Of a stretch of DNA of 21,765 nt, positions 21,572 through 21,765 are shown one piece after another (position 1 is the first letter of the stretch; the number at the start of each line of letters is the position of its first letter). Below the pieces are notes generated by a model. That model saw nothing but the letters and a program-made list of their open reading frames with translations. It was not told the origin of the DNA and did no database searches. A program made the translations under genes and the position numbers. The DNA is from a virus. Location of the stretch: the IMG/VR virus record IMGVR_UViG_3300011258_000814, positions 1-21,765 of that record. One strand, 5' to 3'.

Positions 21572-21765
21572 ATGAAAATAGCATCAGTCATTGTCGCGAC
21601 TAAATCCTATATCGACCCTCTCGAAGTCTGCCTTCGTAGAACTAGAACTGCTATCGAGCATGAGAGCAGCAGCTTCGATCATCGGTTAATCGTCGTAACT
21701 GATAAAGCTAGTAAGATTCGAGTAGAGGAGATGACTACAGACTTTGAAGATCGCGAGATTATAGC
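21572..21765 (+). CDS. partial gene, possible glycosyltransferase (cut by window end)
   Basis: Only the first 64 codons are present. The translation begins MKIASVIVATKSYIDPLEVC and continues with 'LRRTRTAIEHESSSFDHRLIVVTDKASKIRVEEM'. The first strand 'IASVIVATKSYIDPLEVCLRRTRTAIE' followed by a 'RLIVVTDKAS' strand has the layout of the N-terminal nucleotide-sugar half of GT-A glycosyltransferases. Another glycosyltransferase gene next to a Ser/Thr-rich surface protein would make sense, but the diagnostic DxD is beyond the window. The leader is A/T-rich without a Shine-Dalgarno. Confidence 0.45.
   Translation, partial: MKIASVIVATKSYIDPLEVCLRRTRTAIEHESSSFDHRLIVVTDKASKIRVEEMTTDFEDREII

Overview
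The window is a stretch of a tailed double-stranded DNA phage (or prophage) genome with every gene on the + strand. From about 2.9 to 17.6 kb the order follows the lambda morphogenesis block: small terminase, large terminase (GpA type), gpW-like adaptor, GpB-type portal, head protease/scaffold, decoration protein, major capsid protein, head-tail and tail-terminator candidates, tail-tube candidate, tail assembly chaperone candidate, tape measure, then tail-tip and fibre proteins. The tape measure and probable tail tube point to a long, siphovirus-like tail. The host is not identified. Almost no gene has a Shine-Dalgarno sequence and starts are preceded by A/T-rich leaders, which is known from Bacteroidota and some other phyla. 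No integrase, lysis or replication gene is present.

Region 1 (75-2908) is a DNA-modification cassette of four overlapping genes: two ParB-like proteins, a TET/JBP-type 2-oxoglutarate/Fe(II) dioxygenase and a glycosyltransferase resembling TET-associated glycosyltransferases. Together they would oxidise and then glycosylate a modified base in phage DNA just before packaging. A methyltransferase, if required, is not in the window.

Region 2 (2905-6747) is the packaging block. Between the small terminase gene and a DUF6378-like gene lies a 64-nt element (3604-3667) that folds as the tRNA-like domain of tmRNA. It keeps the G3:U70 alanine identity pair but has no mRNA-like domain. A pair of crossing inverted repeats just upstream could form a pseudoknot with it.

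Region 3 (6744-9413) is an accessory cassette inserted between the large terminase and gpW. It holds five small genes, two near-identical copies of a promoter module with phased A-tracts, and four intrinsic terminators. Four of the five genes share a 24-nt leader, AAACTACTAA-N4-TACTACTAT-G, ending in the start codon. Directly after the third gene is a 21-nt sequence that is the reverse complement of both arms of this leader, followed at once by a terminator hairpin. This looks like a 3'UTR-derived antisense RNA able to pair with all four translation starts, and it is the most unexpected feature here.

Region 4 (9444-17577) is the head and tail operon, with an intrinsic terminator after the capsid gene. 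Region 5 (17581-21765) encodes two tail-associated proteins, an 859-residue Ser/Thr-rich fibre or adhesin-like protein, and the start of a further gene cut by the window end that looks like a glycosyltransferase.
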